A stretch of DNA of 64,000 bases from Roseovarius sp. ZX-A-9 (GTDB lineage Bacteria > Pseudomonadota > Alphaproteobacteria > Rhodobacterales > Rhodobacteraceae): assembly GCF_028369135.1 (NCBI RefSeq), contig NZ_JAPWHW010000010.1, positions 112,420 through 176,419 on the forward strand. The letters run 5' to 3'. This document shows, one piece after another, positions 20,919-32,557 of this stretch. Below the pieces are notes generated by a model that did not search any database, was not told the DNA's origin, and was given only the letters and a program-made list of their open reading frames with translations. Positions within the stretch are counted from its first letter, which is position 1, and each line of letters starts with the position of its first letter. A program made the position numbers and the translations under genes.

Positions 20919-21544
20919 CGAACAGGGCCGATTGGGCGGGTCGGGCAATCTTCGTAGCCAGCCTGCGGCAACTTCAATGCCGATTCGGGGATGACGGTCA
21001 GATCGGGGCGATCCGAACTGGTCGAAATGCTGATACGGCGCGGGCGGATCGGCTGCGGGCGCGGCGTGACCAGGGCCACTTCGTTTCGGTCGGACTGATG
21101 TGCATAAGAGCTGAGCACGGCGCAGACCATTGCCAGATCGCGCCAGAATTCCGAGATATTGCCGGGGGCGAAGTTGACGAAATTCTGTGCCAGCGACGAG
21201 GTGATGACGAACACCGCTAATGACAATGCCGAAATGCGTAGCCCAGCACCCATCATGAACCCGATTGCAGCCGCAAGCAGTAAGGCAGAGCCCACCAGAT
21301 CGGCCACCGGGTAGGGCATCATTGGTGCAAAGAGCGCCGCCGGATCGAATCCGTGCGAAAAGTCGAGGGCCACAGCGGCAAAATACGAACCGACAACGAT
21401 TCGGATCAGGTTGCGGCCGGTCTGGTTGAACCAAGATTCATCTTGATAGGTCACAGCAGGGGTTTCCGTCTCTTTTTCTGCCAAATTACGTACTCGCTCA
21501 TACTCAAACCTACGGCCATGGGCCATTACAGGCTCAGGTTGCAT
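20906..21544 (-). CDS. DoxX-like integral membrane protein
   Basis: The 212-residue protein has a polar N-terminus of about 45 residues, four hydrophobic segments (about 46-150) with a DoxX-like spacing, and a polar, proline-rich C-terminal tail. FWRDLAMVCAVL resembles the last DoxX helix. Its role is unknown. It converges with and slightly overlaps the M32 gene. Confidence 0.62.
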   Translation of the reverse strand: MQPEPVMAHGRRFEYERVRNLAEKETETPAVTYQDESWFNQTGRNLIRIVVGSYFAAVALDFSHGFDPAALFAPMMPYPVADLVGSALLLAAAIGFMMGAGLRISALSLAVFVITSSLAQNFVNFAPGNISEFWRDLAMVCAVLSSYAHQSDRNEVALVTPRPQPIRPRRISISTSSDRPDLTVIPESALKLPQAGYEDCPTRPIGPVRQVG

Positions 21545-21560
21545 TTGGAAGCGGGCGGAA

Positions 21561-21592
21561 TTCGCCCCAATTTATGTTCAAATCGGGGCGAA
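21561..21592 (-). terminator. Long hairpin after gyrA
   Basis: TTCGCCCC and GGGGCGAA are perfect arms, extended by ATTT/AAAT toward the loop. It lies 32 bases past the gyrA stop codon and 17 bases before the next leftward gene. There is no T-tract after it, so it may instead be a processing signal or an operator. Confidence 0.5.
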
Positions 21593-21623
21593 CGCAGAAA
21601 AACGGTATGTTTGCGAAGGTTTA

Positions 21624-24404
<2,781 letters not shown>

Positions 24405-24435
24405 TCATCGCGATTTTCTATATCTTGTGGGGCAA

Positions 24436-24465
24436 GGTATATCAGACGGCGGATATTGGGTGCAA
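24436..24465 (-). promoter_or_regulatory. Promoter of gyrA
   Basis: Read leftward, TTGCAC and TATACC are separated by 18 bases, 31 bases before the gyrA start codon. Confidence 0.5.
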
Positions 24466-24582
24466 TGCCACAAACCCTTTGCGTCTGGCAGCCACGGCAG
24501 GACAGTGCCAACATATTGTTTTTATTGATAAGTAATTTATTTTCTGCATCATGAGAGTCACGAGGAAAGAAGGAGCAGAGAC

Positions 24583-24852
24583 ATGGCAATGTCCGAGACA
24601 GAAATGATGCTGAAGGGCTATGGGCTGACGACTGCCGAATTCTTTTACGGCATGCCCGACTACGTGCACGTTCTCAACAGCTTTGTATGGCAGGAATACG
24701 ATGTGGCGCCGGATCATCCGCGCCTGTTCGAGTTCATCGAGTTCTGGCAGCGCGAGCTTGACGGACCGTTGCATTCGGTGCGCTTCAATCACCGCAAGAT
24801 GATCGGGCCGGGCGAATGGCGCAATGTCGTGGGGGAGTTCACGCTGCACTGA
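24583..24852 (+). CDS. Usg family protein
   Basis: The 89-residue protein matches the alphaproteobacterial Usg family (MLKGYGLTTAEFFYGMPDY, FWQRELDGPLHSV, GEWRNVVGEFTLH), first seen near trp genes in Caulobacter. Function unknown. AAGGAG eight bases before the ATG supports the start. The 35 bases at 24516-24550 upstream are strikingly AT-rich and may act as an UP-like promoter element. Confidence 0.85.
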   Translation: MAMSETEMMLKGYGLTTAEFFYGMPDYVHVLNSFVWQEYDVAPDHPRLFEFIEFWQRELDGPLHSVRFNHRKMIGPGEWRNVVGEFTLH

Positions 24853-24875
24853 TCGCCGCCGCGCCGCGATATTGC

Positions 24876-24902
24876 TGCGGGCCGACGTGAAGACGGCCCG
24901 CA
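24876..24902. terminator. Hairpin between convergent usg and SYLF genes
   Basis: TGCGGGCCG and CGGCCCGCA are perfect 9-base arms around a 9-base loop. It lies between two converging genes, so it may stop transcription from both sides, though neither side has a long T-tract. Confidence 0.5.
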
Positions 24903-24922
24903 AGGATACAACAAGTCGCGTG

Positions 24923-25483
24923 TCAGGGAATGATACGCGAGTATTTCATGCCTTCGAGAGATACGCCCGCCAGCAACCCTGCCTGGCCAAAGATCACAGC
25001 AACAACCGGGGCGATTGATGTGGTCGTTTCGGCGCGCAGGTTCTCGGCCACGTCCTTGAACACGTATTCTATATCCGCGCCAGCCGCCCAGCCCGAGGAG
25101 CGGCGGAACCGCGACAGCGCGTCTTCGGTCATGAAGAACAGCACATGCGCAAACTGTTGCGCGCCGATCTGTAGGCCGACGCTGCCCTTGGTGGCCGAAT
25201 AGTAATCCACGGTCGAGCCGTTGATCCGCAGCGCGCCACGCCCGTAACCGCCGCCGATACCAAGCCCGGCTTCTGTCACCAGTGGCATCACCAACATACC
25301 GGTGGATTTATCTGCCAGCGACCGCGTGCTGGGGTAATTGTCGTAGAGGTAGTTGAGTGTCGTGTCGACGCGCGCGTCGATGGTCTGCGGTCCCTTGCTG
25401 CCGATGCCGTTGCCGCAGGCGGCAGTGAGGCCTGCTGCACCGAGTGCACCCAGCGTGAATCCGCGTCTGGAGAGAATGCTCAT
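24923..25483 (-). CDS. SYLF/YSC84 lipid-binding domain protein, exported
   Basis: The 186-residue protein has a Tat-like start (SRRGFTLGALGAAG) and a cysteine at residue 23 in a lipobox-like LTAAC, so it may be a lipoprotein. The rest is a SYLF domain (TGMLVMPLVTEAGLGIGGGYGRGAL; SVGLQIGAQQFAHVLFFMTE), which binds phosphoinositides in eukaryotes and has an unknown role in bacteria. The start at 25483 fits the signal peptide; longer frames do not. Confidence 0.8.
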   Translation of the reverse strand: MSILSRRGFTLGALGAAGLTAACGNGIGSKGPQTIDARVDTTLNYLYDNYPSTRSLADKSTGMLVMPLVTEAGLGIGGGYGRGALRINGSTVDYYSATKGSVGLQIGAQQFAHVLFFMTEDALSRFRRSSGWAAGADIEYVFKDVAENLRAETTTSIAPVVAVIFGQAGLLAGVSLEGMKYSRIIP

Positions 25484-25655
25484 GTCATTTGCCTGTGTGT
25501 TGCCTGAATAACTGCCGGTCGTTTCATCAACCGATCTGGGCGCCACTATAGGCGGCGTATGGCGAAGTGTCACTAGCGGTCGCATATCTGGGCAGTTTAC
25601 CGCGCGGATTATCCTGCGGAGGGGACACAAGGACAGGGCGGGCGGCGCGTCCGGC

Positions 25656-26657
25656 CTAAGCCAGTGCGCGCGCCATCGCCGGGGCAAAATAGGTCAGGAT
25701 ACCGTCGCAGCCCGCGCGCTTGAACGCCATCAGGCTCTCTGCCATTGCGCGGTCGCCGTCGATCCAGCCGTTTTGCGCGGCTGCCATGATCATCGCGTAT
25801 TCGCCCGACACCTGATAGGCGAAGGTCGGTGCGCCGAACATGTCCTTGGCCCGGCGGCAGATGTCGAGATAGGGCATGCCCGGCTTGACCATCACCATGT
25901 CCGCGCCTTCGCTAAGGTCGCGCTCTATCAGGCGCATCGCCTCGTCCGAGTTGGCGGCATCCATCTGGTAGGTGCGTTTGTCGCCTTTCAGTGCGCCGGA
26001 TGCGCCGACCGCATCGCGGAAAGGCCCGTAAAAGGCGCTGGCGTATTTCGCGGCATAGCTCAGCAGCAGCACATCCTTGTGTCCCGCGCTTTCCAGCGCG
26101 CTGCGGATCGCGCCGATCCGGCCATCCATCATGTCGGACGGGCCGATGATGTCGACGCCCGCCTCGGCCTGCGCCAGTGCCTGCTTTACCAGCGCCTCGA
26201 CGGTTTCATCGTTCACGATCTCGTCGTCCCGCACGAACCCGTCATGGCCGGTATCCGAGTAGGGATCGAGCGCCACGTCGGTCATGATGGCGATGTCGGG
26301 CACGGCGGCCTTGATTGCGCGGGTTGCCCGGTTGCTGAGGTTGTCGGGGTTCCACGCCTCGGCGCAATCGGCGGTGCGCCCCGCCGCGTCGGTATAGGGA
26401 AACAGGCAGATCGCGGGTATTCCCAGATCGGCGGCCTCGCGCGCGGCCTCGACCACGCGGTCGACGCTGCGGCGCACCACGCCGGGCATCGAGGGCACCG
26501 GTTCCTCGATATTCTCGCCGCTGCGCACGAAGACAGGCCAGATCAGATCGCCGACACCCAGCGAGGTTTCGGCGACCAGCGCGCGCAGTCCGGGAGTCCG
26601 GCGGGTGCGCCGCAGACGGGTGGCGGGGAAGGGGGCTTGGGTCGGTCGCATTGGCAT
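25656..26657 (-). CDS. hemB: Delta-aminolevulinic acid dehydratase (porphobilinogen synthase)
   Basis: The 333-residue enzyme condenses two 5-aminolevulinates for heme and chlorophyll synthesis. Schiff-base lysines are visible at K204 (SYAAKYAS) and K258 (MVKPGMPYLD). The metal loop DVALDPYSDTGHDG has no zinc-binding cysteines, so this is the Mg-type or metal-independent form known from Rhodobacter. Start 26657 has a GAGA site; 26651 is two residues shorter. Confidence 0.95.
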   Translation of the reverse strand: MPMRPTQAPFPATRLRRTRRTPGLRALVAETSLGVGDLIWPVFVRSGENIEEPVPSMPGVVRRSVDRVVEAAREAADLGIPAICLFPYTDAAGRTADCAEAWNPDNLSNRATRAIKAAVPDIAIMTDVALDPYSDTGHDGFVRDDEIVNDETVEALVKQALAQAEAGVDIIGPSDMMDGRIGAIRSALESAGHKDVLLLSYAAKYASAFYGPFRDAVGASGALKGDKRTYQMDAANSDEAMRLIERDLSEGADMVMVKPGMPYLDICRRAKDMFGAPTFAYQVSGEYAMIMAAAQNGWIDGDRAMAESLMAFKRAGCDGILTYFAPAMARALA

Positions 26658-26776
26658 CGTCTCGCTAAAGTAGGGCTCTGCGATGGGAGTGACACGGAAA
26701 TTCCACCATCTCAAGGGTAGGAATTGCCGCGTGGCGGCGCTAAGAGGGGCGGCACAGGTGATTTCGGGGCTTTCAA

Positions 26777-27304
26777 GTGGATTGGTACACGAGCGTTTTT
26801 GAGCTGATCGACATGCGCAGTTTCAGCAACCTCTGGTTCTGGATCGCGCTCGCGGTGCTGTGGTCCACAGCCAGTCACTGGGTGCTGGGCGTGCCGTGGG
26901 ACCTTGTCCTGCGGGCGGGCAAGTCCGAAGGCCGGACGGTATCCGATATGGAAGTATTGGTACGCATCAACGGCGACCGGCTGCTTTTCATTGCCCGTGA
27001 GTCGGGCCTGCTGATCACTGGTTTCGCCGGTTTCCTGATCACCGCGTTGTTTCTGCTGGGATTCGTCTATCACCGCGAGTTCGCCCAGGCTTTGTTTCTG
27101 CTGGGCACGCCGATGGGGCTGGTCTGGCTGTTGTCGGTCAACACGGCTGCAAAGGTGCAGCGCCTGGAATTGTCCGGTACCGATCTGATCCGGCAACTGA
27201 CACGGTTGCGGCTCTACATCCGTATCATCGGCGTGATCTCGATCTTTATCACGGCGACATGGGGCATGTGGCAGAACATGTCCTCTTCCGTGTTGGGCGG
27301 CTGA
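26777..27304 (+). CDS. Membrane protein, so-called component of SufBCD complex
   Basis: The 175-residue protein has four hydrophobic helices (about 20-40, 72-92, 98-118, 145-165) and a conserved start MDWYTSVFELIDMRSF. Proteins like this are annotated in Rhodobacteraceae as a component of the SufBCD complex. I see nothing in the sequence that proves a link to iron-sulfur assembly, and the suf operon lies 5 kb away. It is divergent from hemB and 18 bases before mfd. Confidence 0.7.
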   Translation: MDWYTSVFELIDMRSFSNLWFWIALAVLWSTASHWVLGVPWDLVLRAGKSEGRTVSDMEVLVRINGDRLLFIARESGLLITGFAGFLITALFLLGFVYHREFAQALFLLGTPMGLVWLLSVNTAAKVQRLELSGTDLIRQLTRLRLYIRIIGVISIFITATWGMWQNMSSSVLGG

Positions 27305-27322
27305 GCGGGTGGCGCTGGGCTG

Positions 27323-30300
27323 ATGGCTTCGAGCCCGCATATCACCGTCAGTGGCGCGCCCGAGGGCTTCGACGCGCGGCTGCTGCTTGACGAGTTGGCT
27401 CGCTCGGGTGCGCCTTTGGTGCATGTCGCGCGTGATGACAAACGGCTTGCGGCGATGGCGGCGGCGTTGCGGTTCTTTGCGCCCGACATGCCTGTTATGG
27501 CCTTTCCCGGCTGGGATTGCCTGCCGTTCGACCGGGTTTCCCCCAATGCCGATATCAGTGCGGCGCGCATGGCGACGCTGGCCGGGCTGGTGCACGGGGT
27601 GCCCGGGCAGTTCGTGCTGCTGACCACGCTCAACGCCGCCACGCAACGGGTGCCCGCGCGCGATGTGCTGAAGGATGCGGTGTTTCGCGCCGATGTGAAC
27701 TACCGCATCGACGAGGCAGCGCTGCGCGATTTTCTGGTCCGCATGGGCTTCGTGCAGTCGCCCACCGTGACCGAACCGGGCGATTACGCGATCCGTGGCG
27801 GTATCATCGACATCTACCCGTCCGGCGCCGCTGGCCCGGTGCGGCTTGACCTGTTTGGCGATGTTCTGGACGGGATCCGCCGGTTCGATCCCGCCACCCA
27901 GCGCACCACTGAGAAGCTTGACAAGATCGAGCTGGCGCCAGTGTCTGAAGTGATCCTCGACGAGGCGGCGATCACCCGATTCCGGCAGAATTACCGCATC
28001 GAATTCGGCTCGGCGGGCACCGATGATCCGCTCTACGAGGCGGTCAGCGCGGGGCGCAAGCATCAGGGCGTGGAGCATTGGCTGCCGTTCTTTCACGAGC
28101 GGCTTGAGACGGTTTTCGACTATCTGCCAGAGGCGACAGTCACCCTTGACGATCAGGTCACGCCCAGCCGCATTGCCCGCTGGGACAGCATAGCCGATCA
28201 GTACGAGACCCGCCGCGAGGCGCTGGGCAACAAGGCGCGCGGCGATACCGTCTACAAACCCGTGCCGCCCGGACTGCTGTATCTTGATGATGCCGCCTGG
28301 CAGGCCGCTCTGGGGTCGCGCCGCGTGCTGCAACTGTCGGCGCTGCCGCAGGCCACCGGGCCGGGCGTGATCGACGCGGGCGGGCGGATCGGACGCAATT
28401 TCGCGCCAGAGCGGCAACAGGAAAATCTCAGCCTGTTCGGGGCGTTGAAGACCCATGTTGACGCGAAGTCCGCAGAGGGACCGGTCTTGCTGGCCTGTTA
28501 TTCGGAAGGCGCGCGCGAGCGGCTGGAAGGGTTGCTTGAGGATGAAGGGCTGATTGGCGCCGTCACCGTGAAGGATGCCACGCGGCTGGGCAAGCGCGGG
28601 CTGCATCTGGCGGTCTGGGCGCTGGAGCACGGCTTTGAAGGGCCGCACGCAGATGGGCAACTGACGGTCATTGCCGAGCAGGACATCCTGGGCGACCGGC
28701 TGATCCGTGCGCCCAAGCGCCGACGGCGTGCCGACAATTTCCTGACCGAAGCGCAGAGCCTGAGCCCCGGTGATCTGGTGGTGCATGTCGATCACGGTGT
28801 CGGGCGTTATCACGGGCTGGAGGTGATCACCGCGCTGGGCGCCGCCCATGAATGTCTGGCGCTGGAATACGCCGAAGGCGCGCGGCTTTACCTGCCGGTA
28901 GAGAATATCGAACTGCTCAGCCGGTTCGGCCACGAAGAGGGGCTTCTGGACAAGCTCGGGGGCGGTGCGTGGCAGGCCAAGAAGGCAAGGCTGAAAGAGC
29001 GCATTCGCGAGATGGCCGACCGGCTCATTCGCATTGCCGCCGAACGCGCGCTGCGGCGTGCGCCGGTGCTGGAACCCGAACATCACGCATGGGAGGCGTT
29101 CTCGGCCCGCTTCCCCTATGTCGAAACCGACGATCAGCTACGTGCCATCGAAGACGTCATTGCCGATCTGTCGGCTGGCACGCCGATGGATCGGCTGATT
29201 TGTGGCGATGTGGGCTTTGGCAAGACCGAGGTGGCGATGCGCGCGGCCTTTGTCGCGGCCATGTCGGGGATGCAAGTGGCGGTGATCGCCCCCACGACTC
29301 TGCTGGCGCGGCAACATTACCAGGGGTTTGCCGACCGGTTCCGCGGTTTCCCGATTACCGTCAAACCGCTGTCGCGCTTCGTGGGCAGCGCCGAAGCCGC
29401 CAAGACCCGCGAGGGGCTGTCGCGCGGCACCGTGGATATCGTTGTCGGCACCCATGCATTGCTGGCCAAGAGCATCCGGTTCAAAAATCTCGGCCTGCTG
29501 GTCATTGACGAAGAACAACGCTTTGGCGTGGCCCACAAGGAACGGCTCAAGGCGCTGCGCTCGGACGTGCATGTGCTGACCCTCACCGCGACGCCGATCC
29601 CGCGCACCTTGCAGCTCAGCCTGTCGGGCGTGCGCGACCTCAGCATTATCGGAACGCCCCCGGTCGACCGGTTGTCGATCCGCACCTATGTCAGCGAATT
29701 CGATGGCGTCACGATCCGCGAGGCGCTGTTGCGCGAGCATTATCGCGGCGGGCAGAGCTTCTACGTGGTGCCGCGCATCTCGGATCTGCCCGAGATCGAG
29801 GATTTCCTGAAATCGCAACTGCCGGAACTCAGCTATGTCGTGGCCCATGGCCAGATGGCGGCGGGCGAGTTGGACCAGCGGATGAATGCCTTTTACGACG
29901 GCAAATATGATGTGCTGCTGGCTACCACCATCGTCGAATCGGGTCTCGATATCCCCACGGCGAATACGATGATAATCCACCGGGCCGATATGTTCGGCCT
30001 CAGCCAGCTTTACCAGATACGGGGCCGGGTCGGCCGCTCGAAAACCCGCGCCTATGCCTATCTCACCACCAAGCCGCGGATGAAGCTGACTCCGGCTGCC
30101 GAAAAGCGGCTGCGCGTGCTGGGCAGCCTCGATACGCTCGGCGCAGGCTTCACGCTGGCCAGTCAGGACCTCGACATCCGTGGGGCCGGCAATCTGTTGG
30201 GCGAGGAACAATCGGGCCAGATGCGCGATGTCGGCTACGAATTGTACCAATCCATGCTCGAAGAGGCGATCGCCAAAATCAAGGCCGGCGAGATGGAGGG

Positions 30301-30790
30301 GCTGAGCGAGGCGGATACCCAATGGGCACCGCAGATCAACCTGGGCGTGCCGGTGCTGATCCCCGAAAGCTACGTGCCCGATCTCGACGTGCGGCTGGGC
30401 CTGTATCGCCGTCTCAGCAGCCTCCAGACCAAGGTCGAACTGGAAGGCTTCGCTGCCGAGCTGATCGACCGCTTTGGCAAGCTGCCGCGCGAGGTCAATA
30501 CGCTGATGCTGGTGGTGCGGATCAAGGCGATGTGTAAACGCGCGGGTATCGCCAAGCTTGATGGTGGTCCCAAGGGCGGAACGATCCAGTTCCATAATGA
30601 CAAGTTCGCGTCGCCGCAGGGCCTCGTGGAATTCATCGAGGCGCAAAAGGGCCTGGCCAAGGTGCGTGACAACAAGATCGTCGTGCGCCGGGACTGGCGC
30701 AAGGACAGCGACAAGATCAAGGGGGCCTTCGCCATCGCTCGCGATCTGGCGGAAAAGGTCGCCGCTGCGCGCAAGAAATCCGGAAAATAA
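27323..30790 (+). CDS. mfd: Transcription-repair coupling factor Mfd
   Basis: The 1155-residue protein removes RNA polymerase stalled at lesions and recruits UvrA. The UvrB-like N-terminal part is followed by the RNA polymerase-interaction domain (about residues 480-550, SPGDLVVHVDHGVGRYHG) and a RecG-like translocase with Walker A GDVGFGKTEVAM near residue 628 and DEEQRFGV near 729. The TRCF C-terminal domain is present. Full length. Confidence 0.97.
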   Translation: MASSPHITVSGAPEGFDARLLLDELARSGAPLVHVARDDKRLAAMAAALRFFAPDMPVMAFPGWDCLPFDRVSPNADISAARMATLAGLVHGVPGQFVLLTTLNAATQRVPARDVLKDAVFRADVNYRIDEAALRDFLVRMGFVQSPTVTEPGDYAIRGGIIDIYPSGAAGPVRLDLFGDVLDGIRRFDPATQRTTEKLDKIELAPVSEVILDEAAITRFRQNYRIEFGSAGTDDPLYEAVSAGRKHQGVEHWLPFFHERLETVFDYLPEATVTLDDQVTPSRIARWDSIADQYETRREALGNKARGDTVYKPVPPGLLYLDDAAWQAALGSRRVLQLSALPQATGPGVIDAGGRIGRNFAPERQQENLSLFGALKTHVDAKSAEGPVLLACYSEGARERLEGLLEDEGLIGAVTVKDATRLGKRGLHLAVWALEHGFEGPHADGQLTVIAEQDILGDRLIRAPKRRRRADNFLTEAQSLSPGDLVVHVDHGVGRYHGLEVITALGAAHECLALEYAEGARLYLPVENIELLSRFGHEEGLLDKLGGGAWQAKKARLKERIREMADRLIRIAAERALRRAPVLEPEHHAWEAFSARFPYVETDDQLRAIEDVIADLSAGTPMDRLICGDVGFGKTEVAMRAAFVAAMSGMQVAVIAPTTLLARQHYQGFADRFRGFPITVKPLSRFVGSAEAAKTREGLSRGTVDIVVGTHALLAKSIRFKNLGLLVIDEEQRFGVAHKERLKALRSDVHVLTLTATPIPRTLQLSLSGVRDLSIIGTPPVDRLSIRTYVSEFDGVTIREALLREHYRGGQSFYVVPRISDLPEIEDFLKSQLPELSYVVAHGQMAAGELDQRMNAFYDGKYDVLLATTIVESGLDIPTANTMIIHRADMFGLSQLYQIRGRVGRSKTRAYAYLTTKPRMKLTPAAEKRLRVLGSLDTLGAGFTLASQDLDIRGAGNLLGEEQSGQMRDVGYELYQSMLEEAIAKIKAGEMEGLSEADTQWAPQINLGVPVLIPESYVPDLDVRLGLYRRLSSLQTKVELEGFAAELIDRFGKLPREVNTLMLVVRIKAMCKRAGIAKLDGGPKGGTIQFHNDKFASPQGLVEFIEAQKGLAKVRDNKIVVRRDWRKDSDKIKGAFAIARDLAEKVAAARKKSGK

Positions 30791-30804
30791 AGCCAATGGC
30801 ATCT

Positions 30805-30828
30805 TCTGGCGGGAACGTTCCCGCCAGA
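30805..30828 (+). terminator. Perfect palindrome after mfd
   Basis: TCTGGCGGGAAC pairs perfectly with GTTCCCGCCAGA, 15 bases after the mfd stop codon, giving a 24-base self-complementary stretch. There is no T-tract, so it is either a factor-dependent stop or a protein-binding site. Confidence 0.45.
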
Positions 30829-30935
30829 TGCAGAGGTACGGGCGCAACGCAGCGCGTCGCAGGGGCCATGCCCGTTGCCCTGCCAGAGGCGGCAAACAAA
30901 TGATCAGCGCGCCGAAGGCGCTCGATCAGGTCACG

Positions 30936-31172
30936 CTACGTCGCGTCGGCCTGCTTTGCCTTGTGCGCCTTGACCTTGGCCAGCAGGATCTGGCGCGCCT
31001 TGATATTGGCGCGCCGGACCCGCACGGCGGTCAGAAACGCTTCTTCGGCGGTCTGCGATGTGGCGCCCATGACCTGCGCCAATTCTTCCACCAGATCCTC
31101 GTCGCCTGTCAGCTCGATCGCTTTCAGGACGTCCTGCGCCAGCGCATCGGCCAGATCCTCCGTCACGCCCAT
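30936..31172 (-). CDS. Small helical protein of unknown function
   Basis: The 78-residue protein is predicted helical, starts MGVTEDLADALAQDVLKA and ends in a Lys/Ala-rich helix. It follows an alpha/beta hydrolase gene after four bases on the same strand, so the two are surely co-transcribed. I recognise no domain. Confidence 0.68.
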   Translation of the reverse strand: MGVTEDLADALAQDVLKAIELTGDEDLVEELAQVMGATSQTAEEAFLTAVRVRRANIKARQILLAKVKAHKAKQADAT

Positions 31173-31176
31173 GGGT

Positions 31177-31830
31177 CTAGCGTGTCCCTTCGGTCAAGCG
31201 GCGCTTCACATAGGACGTGACCGTGCTGATCATCGTATCCATGTGCGGTTCTTCGAAGAAATGGCCCGAATCCGGGATTACGTCGTGCTGGACGGTGATG
31301 CCCTGTTGCTCGTGCAGCTTGGCCACCAGTGCCGCCGTGTCCGCGGGCGGTGCCACGCGGTCATTGCTGCCGTTGATGATCAGGCCCGAAGACGGGCAGG
31401 GCGCCAGGAATGAGAAGTCGTACATGTTGGCAGGCGGTGACACGCTGATGAACCCGGTGATCTCAGGGCGACGCATCAACAGTTGCATGCCGATCCACGC
31501 GCCAAAGGAGAAGCCCGCGACCCAGCAATGCTTGGAATTGGCATTCATCGACTGCAGGTAGTCAAGCGCAGAGGCGGCATCAGACAATTCGCCTACCCCC
31601 TGATCATATTCGCCCTGGGACCGCCCCACGCCACGGAAATTGAACCGCAGCACGGTGAATCCCATGTTGTAAAAAGCGTAATGCAGGTTGTAGACGACCT
31701 TGTTGTTCATCGTCCCGCCGAACTGCGGATGCGGGTGCAGCACGATCGCGATGGGGGCGTCTTTTTCCTTTTGCGGATGGTATCGGCCTTCGAGACGGCC
31801 TTCTGGGCCGGGAAAGATTACCTCGGGCAT
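31177..31830 (-). CDS. Alpha/beta hydrolase
   Basis: The 217-residue protein has LHPHPQFGGTMNN near the oxyanion hole, the nucleophile Ser108 in GFSFGAW, an Asp in NGSNDRVAPP and the catalytic His in DSGHFF. This matches a family of small cytoplasmic serine hydrolases related to dienelactone hydrolases and acyl esterases; the substrate is unknown. It is divergent from iscR and shares its control region. Confidence 0.85.
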   Translation of the reverse strand: MPEVIFPGPEGRLEGRYHPQKEKDAPIAIVLHPHPQFGGTMNNKVVYNLHYAFYNMGFTVLRFNFRGVGRSQGEYDQGVGELSDAASALDYLQSMNANSKHCWVAGFSFGAWIGMQLLMRRPEITGFISVSPPANMYDFSFLAPCPSSGLIINGSNDRVAPPADTAALVAKLHEQQGITVQHDVIPDSGHFFEEPHMDTMISTVTSYVKRRLTEGTR

Positions 31831-31883
31831 GCAGGTCCCTTTTTTACTTGCGTTGTCTTGTCATTTCGCAGCCCGGGGTATTC

Positions 31884-31912
31884 TTGACGAAACCCGGTCT
31901 GCACATTAGAAC
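31884..31912 (+). promoter_or_regulatory. Promoter of the iscR-suf operon
   Basis: TTGACG, a 17-base spacer and TAGAAC form the core promoter. The -10 element lies inside the Irr-type box, and about 95 bases of leader precede iscR. Confidence 0.65.
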
Positions 31913-31920
31913 CGTTCTAA
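31906..31920. promoter_or_regulatory. Irr-type iron control element (ICE box)
   Basis: TTAGAACCGTTCTAA is a perfect inverted repeat TTAGAA-N3-TTCTAA, the core of the iron control element bound by Irr in Alphaproteobacteria. It covers the -10 region of the iscR promoter, a place where bound Irr would repress when iron is low. Confidence 0.75.
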
Positions 31921-32010
31921 GCTGTGGCCCGGGATCGGACGGGCCGATCAGGCTGCATGCGAGATAAGCGCTGTGCGGCCCGAGGTCAATCTTTTCAAGG
32001 GAGATGGCAG

Positions 32011-32472
32011 ATGAAGCTTAGCACAAAAGGGCGCTACGCGATGGTAGCGCTGGCCGATATCGCATTGCAACCTGCGGGAACGCTGGTCACGCTTGGCGAG
32101 GTGTCGCGGCGGCAGGACATCTCACTGCCCTATCTGGAGCAGCTTTTCGTCAAGCTGCGTCGCGCCGATCTGGTCACATCGGTGCGCGGCCCGGGCGGCG
32201 GATACCGCCTGTCGCGCCCGGCCTCCGAAATCCGCGTGGCAGAAGTGCTGACGGCCGTGGATGAAACGGTCGACGCGCTGCACAAGGGGGCGGGTGCGTC
32301 CGGCGGCGCCTCTGGCAGTCGTGCGCAATCCGTGACCAATCGGCTCTGGGAAGGGCTGAGCGCGCAGGTCTACGTATATCTGCACCAAACCCGTTTGAGC
32401 GATGTGGTGGGCAACACATTGGCACCGTGCCCGGCGGTGCCGACACTCTTTGCCGTCGTGGACGAAGAGTGA
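32011..32472 (+). CDS. iscR: Rrf2-family regulator IscR (cluster ligands absent)
   Basis: The 153-residue protein has the IscR N-terminal winged helix (MKLSTKGRYAMVALADIAL, SVRGPGGGYRLSRP). E. coli IscR binds its 2Fe-2S cluster with three cysteines and a histidine near residues 92-107. Here that region reads HKGAGASGGASGSRAQSVTN and has none of them; the only cysteine is C140. A one-cysteine IscR that still represses iron-sulfur genes is known from Rhodobacter sphaeroides. The start at 32011 follows GGGAGA. It is the first gene of the suf operon and likely controls it. Confidence 0.88.
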   Translation: MKLSTKGRYAMVALADIALQPAGTLVTLGEVSRRQDISLPYLEQLFVKLRRADLVTSVRGPGGGYRLSRPASEIRVAEVLTAVDETVDALHKGAGASGGASGSRAQSVTNRLWEGLSAQVYVYLHQTRLSDVVGNTLAPCPAVPTLFAVVDEE

Positions 32473-32557
32473 GCACGCGCGCATTTGCGCTGCCTGTGGC
32501 ATTGCCGCTATCCCTGTGGGGCGATTTTCCCGGGAACGATGAAAGGATCGGAGCGCA

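Noticed and set aside
26711..29086. 791-residue leftward frame
   Set aside because: It is antisense to mfd and the small membrane protein gene, with shadow-type composition.
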